In this document: in pieces, positions 10,523 to 22,349 of the stretch
Numbering within the stretch: position 1 is the stretch's first letter
Layout: every line of letters starts with the position of its first letter
Source: Isoetes taiwanensis
Lineage: Eukaryota > Streptophyta > Lycopodiopsida > Isoetales > Isoetaceae
Length of the DNA: 64,000 nucleotides
Reading direction: 5' to 3'
Assembly: GCA_021234155.1 (NCBI GenBank)
Contig: JAJEKV010000058.1
Span: forward strand, 7,562,992 to 7,626,991
Notes under the pieces: generated by a model
Told to the model about the DNA's origin: nothing
Databases searched by the model: none
The model's input: the letters and a program-made list of their open reading frames with translations, nothing else
Program-made: the position numbers and the translations under genes

Positions 10523-12714
10523 TTGCATCACCGTTCTTTTCCGACGCTCTTCGCCGTGGCTGCACCGAAATTTCCTACACTTCAAGCTACTGCTCCAAGG
10601 GATCCGACTCTTTTCGAGTCCGTGTCCTTCTTGACGCCCACCTTTCGTGAAGCCCTCGTTGGCCCAAATCGTGAAGTCGCGGAACGCAAGAAGCTTTATG
10701 AATTCTCGCAAATGGACCTTCCGGCCCCAAATCCAGAACAATTGAAGCAGTTCATCGCTCACATTGTCAACAGCCCGAATGGATACGCTACTGTGGTCGA
10801 TGGCACCACCATTTTGCTTACCCAGGCCCTGATTTCTGAGGTATTCCGTATTCCTTTGCAAACATCTTGTTTATCTTGGGCTGCCTTACAGGATATAGAT
10901 GTCACTGAGTTCGGTGCTCCTGCTTATCAAGCAAACATGCATCGCCTGACCAATATTGCCAAGTCCCATGACACTTTTTGTTAAGTTTTTGTGGCGAAAG
11001 TTCCTTGGGTATTCTATCAAGAACACCCATATCAATAAGCCGTTCTATAATCTGGTGATCACAACCATCCGCTCCAATCTCCATGTTGATTGGCCCCAGC
11101 TGTTGTTCTACCGCCTTCTTCAAGAAGTCAACCGTATTCGGGCTGCCCCCTCCTCTGTCTCTGAAGTTTCAGTGGGTGGCCATCTTCAAGCCATCATCCG
11201 TCGTTACCTCCCTCCATCACCTTCTGTTTCTCATACTTCCACTCAGCAGTCCCTTCATTCCCTTCGTCCAAATCAACCAGTTGTCTTCTTCTGGTCATGT
11301 CCAACATAACACCACGCATGTCACACTCTCCTCTTCCTCTACAGAAGCGAGGCCCTCCAGTTCTCCTCATGCCTCACAAACGTCACAAACACGGCAACAG
11401 CCGATCCCTCCACCTCCGCATCCTCGGCAGCTTCTGTATCAATATCAGCAGGATGTTCAAGCTGCTGCTCTAAAGTTACAAGAATCCCAGGACGCTCTCA
11501 TGAATGGGGTTCAAGTGTCCCTGGAGGCCTCAGCCACGGTTCACCGAGACCTTCATGCTGCTACCACGCAAGTTCACACTCTGGAGACCCAGCTTCAAGC
11601 CAAACACGAGGCTCTTTTACAGGTCCGTGAGGATCTAAAGGCTGCCCACGATCAGCATAATCTGCTTGCTGATCAACAGGCTCAATTGCAAACCACCATT
11701 CAGGAATTATTGTAGCAAGTCAAGGCAAAGGAAACTCTTTTGGTTGACAAGGATAAAGACATTGCCAAGCTGGACACGCTGTATACAGAGCTTTCTAGGC
11801 ATTACAACACTCAAGCCCAAGATCTTACAGCGCGTGATGCTCAAATTGCCTCTTTAGAAGCTCAGCTCTCCACGCTGACCTCTCAGCTCACGCCTCTCCA
11901 AGATCAGCTGATGGAGGCTCAGAAACAAAAAATTCTGGATGACGCCGAGATTGCCACGCTTCGACTCAATCTTCCGGGGCAATCCTCTTCACATGCCACG
12001 CCTTCTCAGAAACGGGTCCATGACCAGTCACGCCTTCTGTTAGAAAAGGAGAACCGGATCCATGATCTGGAACAACAGCTTCAGCACGCCATTCAGTCTG
12101 CTGATGAGGCCCAAACCAAACAGGAAGGCTACGTTACCATCGCCCTCAACATCTCTGTTGACTTCCCTATTCCTTCCAGCTATCTTGATTATGTGGTTGC
12201 CCGCCGCCACCTCTTTCTTCTGAAGTGGTATGCGGCTGATGGTCCAGTTGATGTCCACCTGCGCACTGCGGATTTTCTTCGGATCTGGCCAGACCTCTCC
12301 ATTTAAGACAAAGGTTTACTCTGCGCCCTTTTAGTCTTTGACCTCATTCACTGTGAAGATCCGGATTTGATCACTTTCAGAGTTGTTCAGCCGATGGCAT
12401 ACATCTTCCATGATTTCTATCTGGCTGATACACAGGACAAATTTCGTGATGGGCCACATCAGAACTTTCAGGGTGACTCAACAGCTCAATGATTGCTTTT
12501 GGATAACAACCCCTATCTGTCTGATCATGATAGAACTCACGCTCTTCATCAAGAGTACATGCCGGAGCTTGCTCATCATTTACCTCTGTGGCAAGTCGAA
12601 ACGCTGCAGCAGATACGGAAGAATCTTGGACATCCTGAGGATCTTCCCTTTGCTCAAGTTTATATGCAAAGACTTAGCGGGGTTACAATCAAGCTGCGCG
12701 TGCTCTCCGGATAG
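10523..12714 (+). pseudogene. 3' extra ORF of the retroelement: globular N-part plus long coiled coil
   Basis: Sense-strand coding traces downstream of pol. The N-part (about 10555-10980) contains MDLPAPNPEQLKQFIAHIV and GTTILLTQALISEVFRIPLQ, resembling the 'putative plant transposon protein' segments found in extra ORFs of plant Ty3/gypsy elements. After frameshifts near 10960 and 11090, a proline/serine-rich linker leads to a long heptad-rich coiled coil (about 11430-12110; repeated LEAQLSTLTSQL, LETQLQAKHEALLQ patterns). This part stays in one frame from 11083 to 12714 apart from stops at 11713 (TAG), 12304 (TAA) and about 12491 (TGA). No signal peptide or membrane segment is visible, so it is not an envelope gene. 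Its function is unknown; the coiled coil could serve particle assembly. Confidence 0.55.
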
Positions 12715-12856
12715 CAAGGCGGTCCCCACGGGTTGGGATAGCCCTCCCGTATACTCTCGGCTCCACCGCTCGCTTGGGACCATTGGTGCAAAGCTCTTGA
12801 TCCCCGACCTTGTCCAGTGACTTGGGGGGCTTGATTTCGATGTAGCCCATACGGGC

Positions 12857-13516
12857 ATGGCTCCCTCTCCATATGCTTCCCTGGGTGTCCCTCCCGCCCC
12901 GGTTCCTCACCTCACGATTGGCGTCTCCCCTTTTGGACCAAGGTCATGGATGGCCACGCCGGATGGAGTCCACCTCGGATCTCGGCCGGATCTCCGTTGG
13001 GATCCCGTTTTGTCCGTCCGCTCAATTGGGAGGATGGTGCCACCCTTGATGACACCGCAAATTGGATCTATATTGCAAATGGCGTGGTTGGCAGCGCCTG
13101 CCGATGCTATTCATGGTCTTGACACCTTCTTGCGACGAATGCCGCCACCTCACCGGACCCGCCGGTCCACGCCGCGGTGGTTTACGTCTTTTGCTCTCAA
13201 GTGCATCCTGGTCAGCTCCTTAAATCGGCAGCGTCCCATCTTTTACTGCAACCCGAATGCAAGTGTCAGCGCCTTTGGTCTCCAGACCTGCCTACTCATG
13301 GAGTGCCAGTTTGTTTCTTCTGAAGCCCATGCTGCCCTGGAAGACATGGTGCGCTCTCGGTTTCTCATGGATGCCGATCCTGCCCTTGGGTTCAATACTT
13401 CTGCTGCTCTTCAAATACGTCTGGATCTCATTGGCGCTTACCATAATGGTGCCCGTCCTCATTCCCGTGAGGATCACTTTCAGACTGCTGGTTTCTCGCC
13501 CTCGGAAACACTATGA
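12857..13516 (+). pseudogene. Terminal part of the retroelement 3' ORF, unknown
   Basis: A 219-codon frame ending at 13514-13516. Segments such as CQFVSSEAHAALEDMVRSRF and LQIRLDLIGAYHNGARPHSR look protein-like. Upstream the best reading switches frame (around 13020-13075 another frame gives WEDGATLDDTANWIYIANG), so it is a frameshifted tail of the preceding 3' ORF or a separate small ORF. No known domain. Downstream (13520-13990) no coding signal is seen. Confidence 0.35.
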
Positions 13517-13989
13517 ATAGTCCTGTACCAGGAGGCCTTAAGCTTTATTCTAATGGCAGTGGTCACTGTTTCGTATGTTGTGGTAAGTCTTGCATATGAA
13601 CATTGCAATGTAAGGAATAAGTTACACTGTGCAATGTTGTGCGGGCTTCACAGTTATTTATAGATTCACTATATAAACATTTTATTCAGCTGTAGACACT
13701 ACATAGTATAACACAGTTGGAGTGATACAGTTACAAGGTTGCGAACTCAATGCATTCACAAATGGTTCATTCTAATAACATGTCTGAAATAACATGTCCA
13801 ACAGATTGATTTTTCTGAATTGATTAATAAATCAGCAAGGCACCAAATCAGAGTGCCCGCTCACATTCCTGTACATGCTAAGAGTTGCTGATATGCATGT
13901 TGCTTTCGTCGATTGTCTCTTCACTGTCATATGCATCTTCAGCATATGTCCCTTCAATATCAACATCAAATGCTAGGGGTTAGGGTTGT

Positions 13990-16523
13990 TTAATATACAA
14001 GAGAATAAATTGGAATGAACATGTGAAGGCCAAGCCTTACCTCAGCAAGTTCTTTCCTCCAAACAACCGCAAATTCAAGATCCATGCCTTTGGCCCTGGT
14101 TGTTATATCTCCTTCCACACCATCAGCCATCATTCCCTTAATAATTCTCGCCTTATCAATTGCAGGGAGTTGATCACCTGATGGGACAGTGTTCAGATCA
14201 ACATACCTAATCCATGCCTGAGTGTTCATGTTCAAATCAACCTCATCATATGCATGGACACGAGGCTGAGCATGTGATGACAAGTCCCATCTTGTGCAAG
14301 AAGATGCAATGTTGTCAATTCTATTGGGGATGGGCCTGACTACAGGTATGTGACCACCAATGCTGATTGGGGGTTGGCTAGAAGGCACATAGTCCAATTC
14401 AGTAGCTCCATCCTGTGGTTGAGTAGCACCTTCATAGACAACCCTTTTGCCCACTTTAACCTTCCTTCTGTAGAAGGCCCAATCTTCTCTTCTTGGCTTC
14501 TATATCTGTAGGCCTTTGAATGCTAAAGATGGATACCACTCTTGACTTGCCATATGGATACATGAATTCCCTGGATCTCTTGGTCCCAAGTTCAAATTGA
14601 GCCTCGGCTCTTTTCCTGCTGTCTCTTTTTTCCCTCCTAGCTTGGGCCCTCTTCTTCTCTCAATGCCTTCCTCTTAGCTGCCTCAATTTTCTTAGCCTTC
14701 AACCGCTCACTTTTCTTGAGTTCAGCCTGTGCCCTCATGGCTTTCTCAACCCTGAGCTTCTCACAGAAAGCAGCTGAACTAATCTAAACCAATCCTGCCA
14801 TGTCAGGATCCTTACCTCTCCTTCTCCCACCTTGTGATTGGAGTCCTGCTGTCTCAGCATGACAGCCAGACAGCAAGACAACCATATAGCTCTCCTCTCT
14901 CAAAGTTTGGCCTGCATGACTGGCTGCCCTCTTCAGCCACAGGCTGAGGCTGAGGTGCTGAATTCACTTCATTCACCAACCCCTCCATAATGTTGTAGAA
15001 ACTCGGTACATTGGGAACATTGGGAGCAAGGTTGTAAACTTCATATATGCCTTCATGTATATCAACATGCCTCTCTTTTTCCTGACCCTCATCATTCTCA
15101 TCAAGTTCTGGTTCACTCCCATCATCACTTGCATGCTGAGAGTAACCTACAACATGTTGAGACACATTGCCTTTAAACCCATGAGGTTAGCTGCCACCAC
15201 CTTTGTGCTATCGAAGGGGTAAATGCCTGTGGCCCTAAACCCTGCCCTAATGTTGTCAGGTATTAGCCCAACGTGAATTGCATTGGATATCACCTCAGCT
15301 GTCTTTTCTCTTTTGGGCTCCAGCATGCCCCTCATACATATCCATTCAGCCCTCAACTTCTTGAAGGCTGCCTTGAATGGTGCAAAACAAGCCACATTAA
15401 GTGGCTAGAGTTTGTGAATTTTGGGCTGGGAGCAGTGCAAAACGAATATCGAATTCTTTTGCAGCCAATATAACATCCAACTCCACATGGCCACTGTGGC
15501 CATCCAAGAAAATTAGATGTGGATTCTCTGGGGATACTCCTCCAGTAACCCTAGATCGAAAGTGTGTCAACCATGACTTAAAAAGCTCAGTAGTCATCCA
15601 TGCATGCTGCTGCACTGCCTAGATTGCCCCTTCTTCACATCTGCTTATGTAATCTGCCTTCATCCTTTTACCCTTAGAAATGTATAAGTTGGGTAATCTA
15701 TACCCTTCAGCATTAACACATACCAAAATTATCGCCCACTCTCTAGAGTTCATGACAACTTCATTGACATCTCGTGCACCCTTCCTGGCAATTATTTTCA
15801 GGCCCCTAACCTTGCCTGCCTGTATAGCAGTCTCATCAGCATTTCAAATCCTGGATGGGGGAAAATGAAACTCATCATAGATGGCCTTGAGACCATTGTA
15901 GAACATGTCCAGATTTGGCTGATGCATGGCAAGTGCTACCTTCTTCAATGTCTGGGCACTCCTCAATGTTATATTAGGATGCCTCTGCTTGAAGAGATTC
16001 CACCATTTATTGTTTGGCATACCATCTGATGTGCTTATGTCCCCAGCATTTGCCGGGCTGCCTTTGCTTTGACTGCACTCAGGGTACCCCCCATACCGGA
16101 GTTCGCTCTCTCAAGAGTCCAAACAACTAGTTCTTCATGCTTGGGAGTGAGAACGAGAGGATGCTTCTTTTGTTTATGTGTAATTCTCCCAGTCCCATAT
16201 TGCCAATCATGTATGGTAGACTCAGGTATACCGGATCTCCTAGAGGCCTCTCTAATTGAAATGCCATATTCATTAACCTCTTCCAGGATGTCCTCCATCT
16301 GTTGTTCCGTCCACTGGCCTCTCTTGGATGTTGAAGGCTGTCCTTCCATGGTATTATCAGGAGTTTGATCCGTCCTTCTCTTCCTCACCCGCTTTGCCCT
16401 AACCCTTTTGGTATTGGCAGGTACTCGGATTGGCGTGGCATTGCCATGCACCCTGTTCAATCTGGTCTGCGCCATCGAGCTAGTTGAAGTCGTAGAAGCT
16501 CCTGATATGGTGTTACAGAGCAC
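13990..16523 (-). mobile_element. Pogo/Tigger-like DNA transposon, inactivated transposase
   Basis: Minus-strand transposase pieces in order. The N-terminal psq-type helix-turn-helix lies at 16523-16035, with GISIREASRRSGIPESTIHDW. A CENP-B-like segment (about 15950-16035) has NKWWNLFKQRHPNITLR. The DDE core has ADETAIQAG (about 15815-15840, first D) and HLIFLDGHSGHVELD (about 15485-15530, second D). The third position lies in PLNVACFAPFKAAF near 15396, where AAT (15396-15398) encodes Asn in place of the expected acidic Asp. A TAG at 15405-15407, a stop near 15619 and a frameshift near 15430 also break it. C-terminal acidic segments follow at 15165-14854 and 14454-13990. It would cut and paste itself at TA sites. 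Terminal inverted repeats were not identified, so the ends are approximate. Confidence 0.75.
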
Positions 16524-16887
16524 AATTGGGATTTAAAACATTTTGAATTATCAATCCACGCCATTTAGAAAAGAGTAGATCGATCTGCCTGCCAATTCGA
16601 AGTAGAATGCATTGAATTGCCCTATCTCGATGAAATGGGCGGGCTTTACTGAACATGCTATGTCTGGCAAAAGGGCACGAGATGGGTTCGGAAGGCCTCG
16701 CCGAATGTGCCATAACCATCGTCACAGGGAATGACGTGTCGCGATAGGAAATTATGTCCTGCACTGTGTCGGGGGCCTGCATACGTGCATGGCACCTCTA
16801 CGCTGCGCGGTATGGAGGGCCTTCCAACGTGCTGGTGATCCCCCTGACGTGGGCAAGTCGCGATAGGGGGCGACCATACCCTAATGC

Positions 16888-16927
16888 CACGGATTGTAAG
16901 TTTTTATGCCACGGATTGTAAAGTTTT
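16888..16927. repeat. Tandem duplication of about 20 bp
   Basis: ATGCCACGGATTGTAA followed by GTTTTT occurs twice in direct succession (about 16882-16905 and 16908-16930), directly upstream of the INH3 leader. It may be a replication slip; regulatory meaning unknown. Confidence 0.6.
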
Positions 16928-16979
16928 TCGAGATTTGATTGGATTTAATTCGGCACCAAATATGTGGGAAAAAAAAAAT

Positions 16980-17175
16980 TGTTTAGGGTTTGCCTGCTGA
17001 GTCTTCCCTGATCCGGACCAAAGTCGCTGTACAGGCTGGGCGATCGCAGAGCAAAGTTCTCCGTTAAGGGCGAGCGGAGTCATCGTTGTTGGGAATTTGA
17101 GCCATTCTTGTGAGTCGGTTTGCGGTGCAGGAAAATAATATAGCACAATTTTGGTTTGCCAGTGATGCGTTTTGG
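16980..17175 (+). promoter_or_regulatory. Probable 5' leader exon of the INH3 gene
   Basis: TTTAGGGTTT (about 16982) is a telo-box-like motif common near plant housekeeping gene starts. The sequence is GC-richer than its flanks and ends with a good splice donor, TTTTG|GTAAGTATT, at about 17172-17175. A matching acceptor, GGATTATGCAG|AATG, lies at about 18086, 66 nt before the INH3 start codon. I infer a 5'-UTR exon and a 0.9-kb leader intron. The minus strand shows only short frames here. Confidence 0.4.
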
Positions 17176-18152
17176 TAAGTATTCGTGCAATAGGATCTCC
17201 CTTTCACAAATTGGTTGATTAAAAATCCATGCCTCTGCGCGTTTCCAGCATATCTTCTATGTAAAGCAATTGAGATTGTTGAAACTTCCTTTTGTTTCAG
17301 TATATATATTTCATTTTTACATTTCCTTATAGAACTCCACTTTATTAGGGCTCCTATACATAACCATGACATGGACTGATTCTCCACCCTTGCAAGAGCT
17401 GTGATTATCTATACGTAACCATGACCTAGACTAAGCTGTGATTATTTTGACAAAATCCTATCAAGCATGCCCTCGTTAGGAAATGTTACCTTGTGTGAGA
17501 AAACAATTTGTGTTTGCCTCCATGATGCAGCTGCATTTCCTATGTATCGGTATTATTTACCTTGGTCTTTGGTACAAGATTGCTCCACTTTTTAAGGTCA
17601 ACATGTATGCACGAAATATGCCATGTCAATGCTATTCTATCTTATCTTATTGCTAGATTGTGATGTTAGGACAGTATTGTAAATTGTGACAGAATTATAC
17701 ATAAGGCTCAGTCAAAAGCATTACTGCAATAAGATATCATGAAAGCAGTGCATTCCAACTTTTGCTATCAATGCAAATTTGAAGTTTCAATTGCTGTCTG
17801 TTGCATTATGCATACATGTATTTCTGTAACGTTATCTGTTTACCATTTTCGTTCCTCTGGAGGACTGAATTGAAGCTTGTATACAGAAATTTGTTTGTTA
17901 AGCTATTCTAGGACTTCATTACAACTAACACACTCTGTCACTATCAATAAGTTTTCTTTCCTGACGCCATCATAAGAGAGAAATTGAGTATTCTTAATAT
18001 TGTAGCTTTATGATGGAAAGAAGATTTTGGATATCCAGAATTTTTTTCTTGTTCTTATACATGGGACTGTAATTTGGATTATGCAGAATGATAATTTGAA
18101 GTGGTCATTAGTGGCGTAGTAATTTGAAACCTGGTTCAATCATCCGGCGCAC

Positions 18153-18518
18153 ATGACACAACCCTCGGAACGAAGCAATACAGGGTCAATTACAATAACC
18201 CTTCAGGAATCGAGAACAAATCAGGTGCACCCGAGGGAGGAAGCTGTCAGTTTTTGGTTGACACCCAGGCGAAAGAAAAAGGTTTCTTGGAAGGATGACA
18301 CAGTTGATAATGAATTTATGCAAAAAAAGAGCTCCAAAATATGTTGCATATTCCATAAGGAGCACGACATAGATGACAGTGATAGTGATGAAGATGAAGG
18401 AAAAAGAAAAGGGAAAGGAAAAAAAGACCCTTGTGATAACTGTGAAATACCTGAAGAGGGAACTAGTGGTCAGCATAACTGCGATCCATCAGAATGCAAG
18501 TCATCTCTTTCTGGTTGA
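18153..18518 (+). CDS. INH3: Protein phosphatase 1 inhibitor-3 family (PPP1R11/INH3)
   Basis: This 121-residue protein is an intrinsically disordered regulatory subunit of PP1, expected in the nucleus/cytosol. The diagnostic core is present at residues about 42-68: basic run RRKKK, the PP1-docking VSW (K-V-x-W type), then TVDNEFMQKKSSKICCIFHK, the most conserved stretch of the family. An acidic serine/aspartate tract (DIDDSDSDEDE) and a basic run follow, then a Cys/His-containing tail (CDNCEIPEE, HNCDPSECKS). Length fits plant members (about 100-120 aa). The coding region has no intron or break. A polyadenylation-type AATAAA lies at about 18643, 120 nt after the stop. Intact and probably functional; a retrocopy is possible, but the likely leader intron argues against it. 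Confidence 0.88.
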   Translation: MTQPSERSNTGSITITLQESRTNQVHPREEAVSFWLTPRRKKKVSWKDDTVDNEFMQKKSSKICCIFHKEHDIDDSDSDEDEGKRKGKGKKDPCDNCEIPEEGTSGQHNCDPSECKSSLSG

Positions 18519-18640
18519 GTTGTGTATGATGGCTTGGATATGGTCTACTTTAGTTCAAATGGCACTTGGGCACCCTTTATGTTAAGAACACTTTGGAGAT
18601 TATTTTGGAAATGTGAGCTACTGTAAACAATATTACGATT

Positions 18641-18648
18641 GTAATAAA
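18641..18648 (+). terminator. Polyadenylation signal of INH3
   Basis: TAATAAAG sits about 120 nt after the INH3 stop codon in AT-rich DNA, the usual place for a near-upstream element. Plant poly(A) signals are loose, so this is a candidate. Confidence 0.45.
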
Positions 18649-19260
18649 GGATATCCATGCTCTGTTTTCCCTGTGCTCGCTTTCTGGGTTTCACATCTTT
18701 CAAACATCTGAGTATTAAATGCTTTACATTGTACACCTGACCCAGAATCATCAGGGAGGTGAACCTTATCATTCTACCACCCCTGTCAAAAATTTCATTA
18801 AAAAATTGCAAGTAGCCTTTGTATTGCGGATTGAGGGTTTTTCACGGCAATGCTGTCCTTATTTTGTGCCTGGCGTTAGCAAGCCTTTAGAACTAGACCA
18901 GTTGAGTGGTGAGATTGTGCCGGGAATCTTGTCTATTCACAATTTCTTCAAGTAGCTACGTGTTTTACTGGTAGTTGAGGCATTGAGTGGATTATAAAAT
19001 TTAAGAAGGTATTCATATTTATATTAGAGCGGAGATTGTCCAAAATGCATCAGAATTAATCAAGAATAATACTGTTCAGAAACAACATCAATTAATGTTT
19101 TGACAGGTCTATAAAAAGATAGTCTGACTTTGGAGATGCAACGTTTCCCTCATCCAAAGTCGGTTTGCAATTAAACATGATCAGTAAATGAAAGTTTTTT
19201 TTGATGCAAAAGAATTTTTGAGATATTGTCACTCTTGTGGAAGCGCTCTATAGGGCCTAA

Positions 19261-19446
19261 GGGTGCTTTCCCATGGACGGACGGACCTGGATGAGGTCAG
19301 ACCCAGGTCCAAAAGTAATCGTCGGGATTACTTTTCAAATGAGGTTCTTAGCCTCAGCCACTCAGGTTCTTAGCTCATGGGAACATCGGAATAGCAGACC
19401 AGACCTTCAGGAAACCTGGGGTTTTTTTGCCCATGGAAAAGCACCC
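19261..19446. mobile_element. 186-bp MITE with nested inverted repeats
   Basis: Terminal inverted repeats GGGTGCTTTCCCATGG (19261-19276) and CCATGGAAAAGCACCC (19431-19446) match at 15 of 16 positions. Inside lie two smaller foldbacks: GGACCTGG/CCAGGTCC-type arms (about 19283-19310) and a perfect AAAAGTAATC / GATTACTTTT pair (19311-19320 / 19326-19335). There is no coding capacity and no clear target-site duplication, so the superfamily is unassigned. Confidence 0.65.
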
Positions 19447-19643
19447 GAAGAAGTTTTATTGCAAGGGAAAAAGGGTCAGTTTTAGGAGGGAAAAAGTGGA
19501 AATGAAATTTTAGACATTGGGTACTGCATTTACCTTGGAAAATGAAATAGTAACATATGGGTTCTGGATGAAAATACTTCTCCATTATAGATTGAGTCAT
19601 GAATACTAGGGGATGATGCATCATCAGAGCTTCATGCTTTGAA

Positions 19644-19930
19644 GAAAAGAAATGAATTGAATTGTCTTTTATCATAAATGAAGACCAAAAGGCCTATGGG
19701 ACCCAAATACAAGAAGAGCACAGCAAGCCCATTACTGTAGATTAAAAAAAAAGGATCCCCTAAAGGGTTTTCGAGGGAAAAAACCTTAACAATAATAGAG
19801 TCATTGAGAAATTGTACATGTGTACATTTGATGTACAATGTGATGATGCAAGATTGATTTCATCCCCGCTTGTTGAGAACCTCCAGGATAAAGAATGATA
19901 ATGCCATTACTGAAGGCATCTACAAGAGCA
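19644..19930 (+). repeat. Dispersed repeat A, copy 1
   Basis: Similar to 24957-25300 in the same direction: both have ATGAATTGAATT, a GACCAA..GGCCTATG..ACCCAAA block and the near-identical GGGTTTTCGAGG followed by AACCTT. A shorter relative (GACCAAAAGG, GGGACACAATACAAG) lies at about 51385-51450. Probably an old non-autonomous element or LINE/SINE tail; ends are not defined. Confidence 0.5.
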
Positions 19931-20459
19931 AATGTAGTGGCTGATTAGGTGTAATCAGGTTAATCTTCCAAAAGGAATGCTTGCTCTATACAGATTGGAA
20001 TATTGCTGTAGTTTTAATTATATGGAACTTTGACAAGCACCATAAATTGTGGCAAGAAAATTTCTTTAATGTGTTTTATAGAAATATGCCCTACCTAAAT
20101 AAAATATATTTGGTGTACCCATTTTTTGTGAATACTACGCATTGCCAGATTTCTTTAGAACCGCGATGTCTACTCGTTCCATGGCCTGGGATTCGTGTCT
20201 CATTCAATGACTTCTAGGATAGTGAGGTCATTTATTCTTTGCCTCGACAATTATTGTAGTAGACAAGGGCTGTACAATAAGGATTGCTCAAACATTATAT
20301 GTTGTTTATGTTTGTAATTAACTTTATATTCTAATTTTAGGACCGTTAACTTCATAGGAAAATGCTTATGTTTCTACATACCCCTTTAAAGTGCTTCTAA
20401 AACTTTAAGAGGAACTGCAACCCAATATTACTAATGGTGTCATCTAGAAAACCATGATG

Positions 20460-21880
20460 TTCGTGTACTTTGCGCATATCAGATTGTTGTCCCCGTGCTA
20501 TGGATAGTCTTTGTGCATGGAAAGAAATGTGCGATCTTATTGAATTGATCCACCACTTTGAGAATGGCATCAAAATCCCTGGACAACAAAAGATCCATCA
20601 TGAATCATATAATCTTATTCATATTCATCCAGGGAAGGAGTTGAAGATTGCATTTTGCACTCGACATGGACATTTCGAGTACATTCGCTCACAATGCATC
20701 GACACTTTCTCAACATATGGCAAACGATATATTTGAAGACTTCCTAGACGTCTTCACGATTTATCTTGGATGACATCGTCATTTATTCTAAAACTCAAGA
20801 AGAGCATAATATCCATGTTCATCAAGTTCTGCAATGATTGCTGGAGTATAGCCATATGCTAAATTAAAGAAGTGCAATTTTGACCCCAATTAGATGGAGT
20901 TCTGGAATATGTGATTTCACCGAACGATATTTTTATGGATGAAACGAAAATCCAAACTGTCCTAGACTGACAAACACCGCGTTCAGTACAGGATGTGCAG
21001 TGTTTCTTGGGATTTAAAATTTATATTGCGAGTTCATCAAGGTTTCTTTGAAGATCATGAAATTTAGCAAAAGCATTTGATAATTTAAAGCAAACTTTTA
21101 TATCTACTCCCATAACATGTTCACCAATCAAATCCTTCATCTTGGAAGCTTATGCATATGATTTTGCCGTTGGAAGTGCCTCGTTGCAGGCTTTGGATGA
21201 TGGACAACTTCATCTGTCATCTTTCATTCACAAAAGTTTGTTGTTGTAGAGATTAATTACGACATCTATGACAAAGAACTTCAGGCCATTGTGGAATCTT
21301 TTGCGTAGTGGTTTCAGATCTAGGAAGGTTCTCTCCACCAAATCATTATCTATAATGATTGCAAGAACCTTGCGTACTTGCATAATGCTCGAGTCCTTAA
21401 TCAACGACAAGCTCGTTGGGCACAGTTTCTCATGCATCTCAATTTTCTTATCACGTATCACTCAAGATCACGATAAGGAAAAGCAGATGCTCTATCTAGA
21501 TGCTTATACCTTGCACCGCGTCCTGGAGAACCTACCTTTGAACATCAAAAGCAAGTCCTTTTGGGTCCCGATCGCCCAAGGCTAATGGCAGTTAAATATC
21601 TTCGAAGCACCCGCAGATTCGACCATTCTTGATTCCATCCATACAAATGTTTGTATGGATGCTTTTGCATGGGACATCTTGGATCATATTGTTCCAGAAA
21701 GTGCTTCTTGCTTAGAATCTAGGATTCTCGTATGGATTATGACTAATTCAACTAGAAGATGGATTGCTCTTTTGAAAGAGTCTTCTATATGTTCCTGATG
21801 GCCTTACCAGCCCCCATACTTCCGCTCATATAGAAGAACTGGCTCTACCAACACCCTCAGATGTGATTAATTGTAGAGCT
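20460..21880 (+). pseudogene. Decayed Ty3/gypsy pol (RT, RNase H, start of integrase)
   Basis: Recognisable but heavily shifted. RT has IHPGKELKIAFCTRHGHFEY (about 20625-20685) and a catalytic-box remnant reading YLDDIVIYS near 20762-20790. After RT comes a QTPRSVQDVQCFLGF-like segment (about 20972-21015). RNase H begins with a YAYDFAVG/DDGQL segment (about 21150-21215) and has INYDIYDKEL-like sequence near 21250. The region ends with DALSR- and LGPDRLRLMA-like pieces (about 21485-21590). An integrase N-part with LLYVPDGLTS lies near 21785-21815. This is a different family from the element at 4-13 kb. LTRs were not found. Confidence 0.7.
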
Positions 21881-22290
21881 CTACTCTAACTGCATTGCAT
21901 ATAATACCTTCCAGCCTACTGTCACCCTCAATTGGATACAAGTATCTAACAAGTGGTGGTAGTGAACTCCACTCCTAGGTACTTGTATGTCCGCACTACT
22001 TCCACGTTTTGACCTTGATCAATGAAGCAAGGCTTCCTTTATTGTTGAGAAGACAATATGACGAGCACCTTGGTCTTGCCCAAATTGGCACTCATTTTAG
22101 TATCCTGAAAAAAGTATTCGGTGCATCCAGATGTTGTTGTATACTTGCTGAGGTGTAAGTTAAAAGAATCACCTCCATATTTGCTGGTGAACTAGACGAG
22201 CCCATCCACCTCCATACACTCTGCGAACTCCACACTATTGTTGACAAGTTGGCATAATGGTGGGGTTCAAGCTGAGCATGTATCATATAG
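21850..22290 (-). pseudogene. LINE reverse transcriptase fragment, C-terminal side
   Basis: Minus-strand traces contain NLGKTKVLV (about 22085), NVEVVRTYKYLGVEFTTTT (about 21970-22015) and further C-terminal pieces to about 21850. These match the end of the RT domain of non-LTR elements (K-T-K...YLG segment). Many stops are present. Together with 24300-24620 it appears to be one LINE interrupted by the LTR-like DNA between them. Confidence 0.55.
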
Positions 22291-22349
22291 TTTTTTGTTG
22301 CCAGGATCTGGCAACATTTAAAACCATTTAGATCTTGCAGGATCATTCA

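Larger units (their letters stand above)
2560..13516 (+). mobile_element. Decayed Ty3/gypsy LTR retrotransposon with 3' extra ORF
   Basis: Domain order gag - aspartic protease - RT - RNase H - integrase with GPY/F tail is that of Ty3/gypsy elements. A tRNA-Gln-type PBS lies upstream. Between integrase and the right end lie about 4 kb holding an antisense ORF and a long sense coiled-coil ORF, an arrangement known in principle from Tat/Ogre/Grande-type elements that carry extra ORFs. Coding is broken by several stops and frameshifts, and the integrase has lost its glutamate, so this copy cannot move itself. No 3' LTR was found; a pogo element lies just downstream. Boundaries are approximate. 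Confidence 0.75.
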
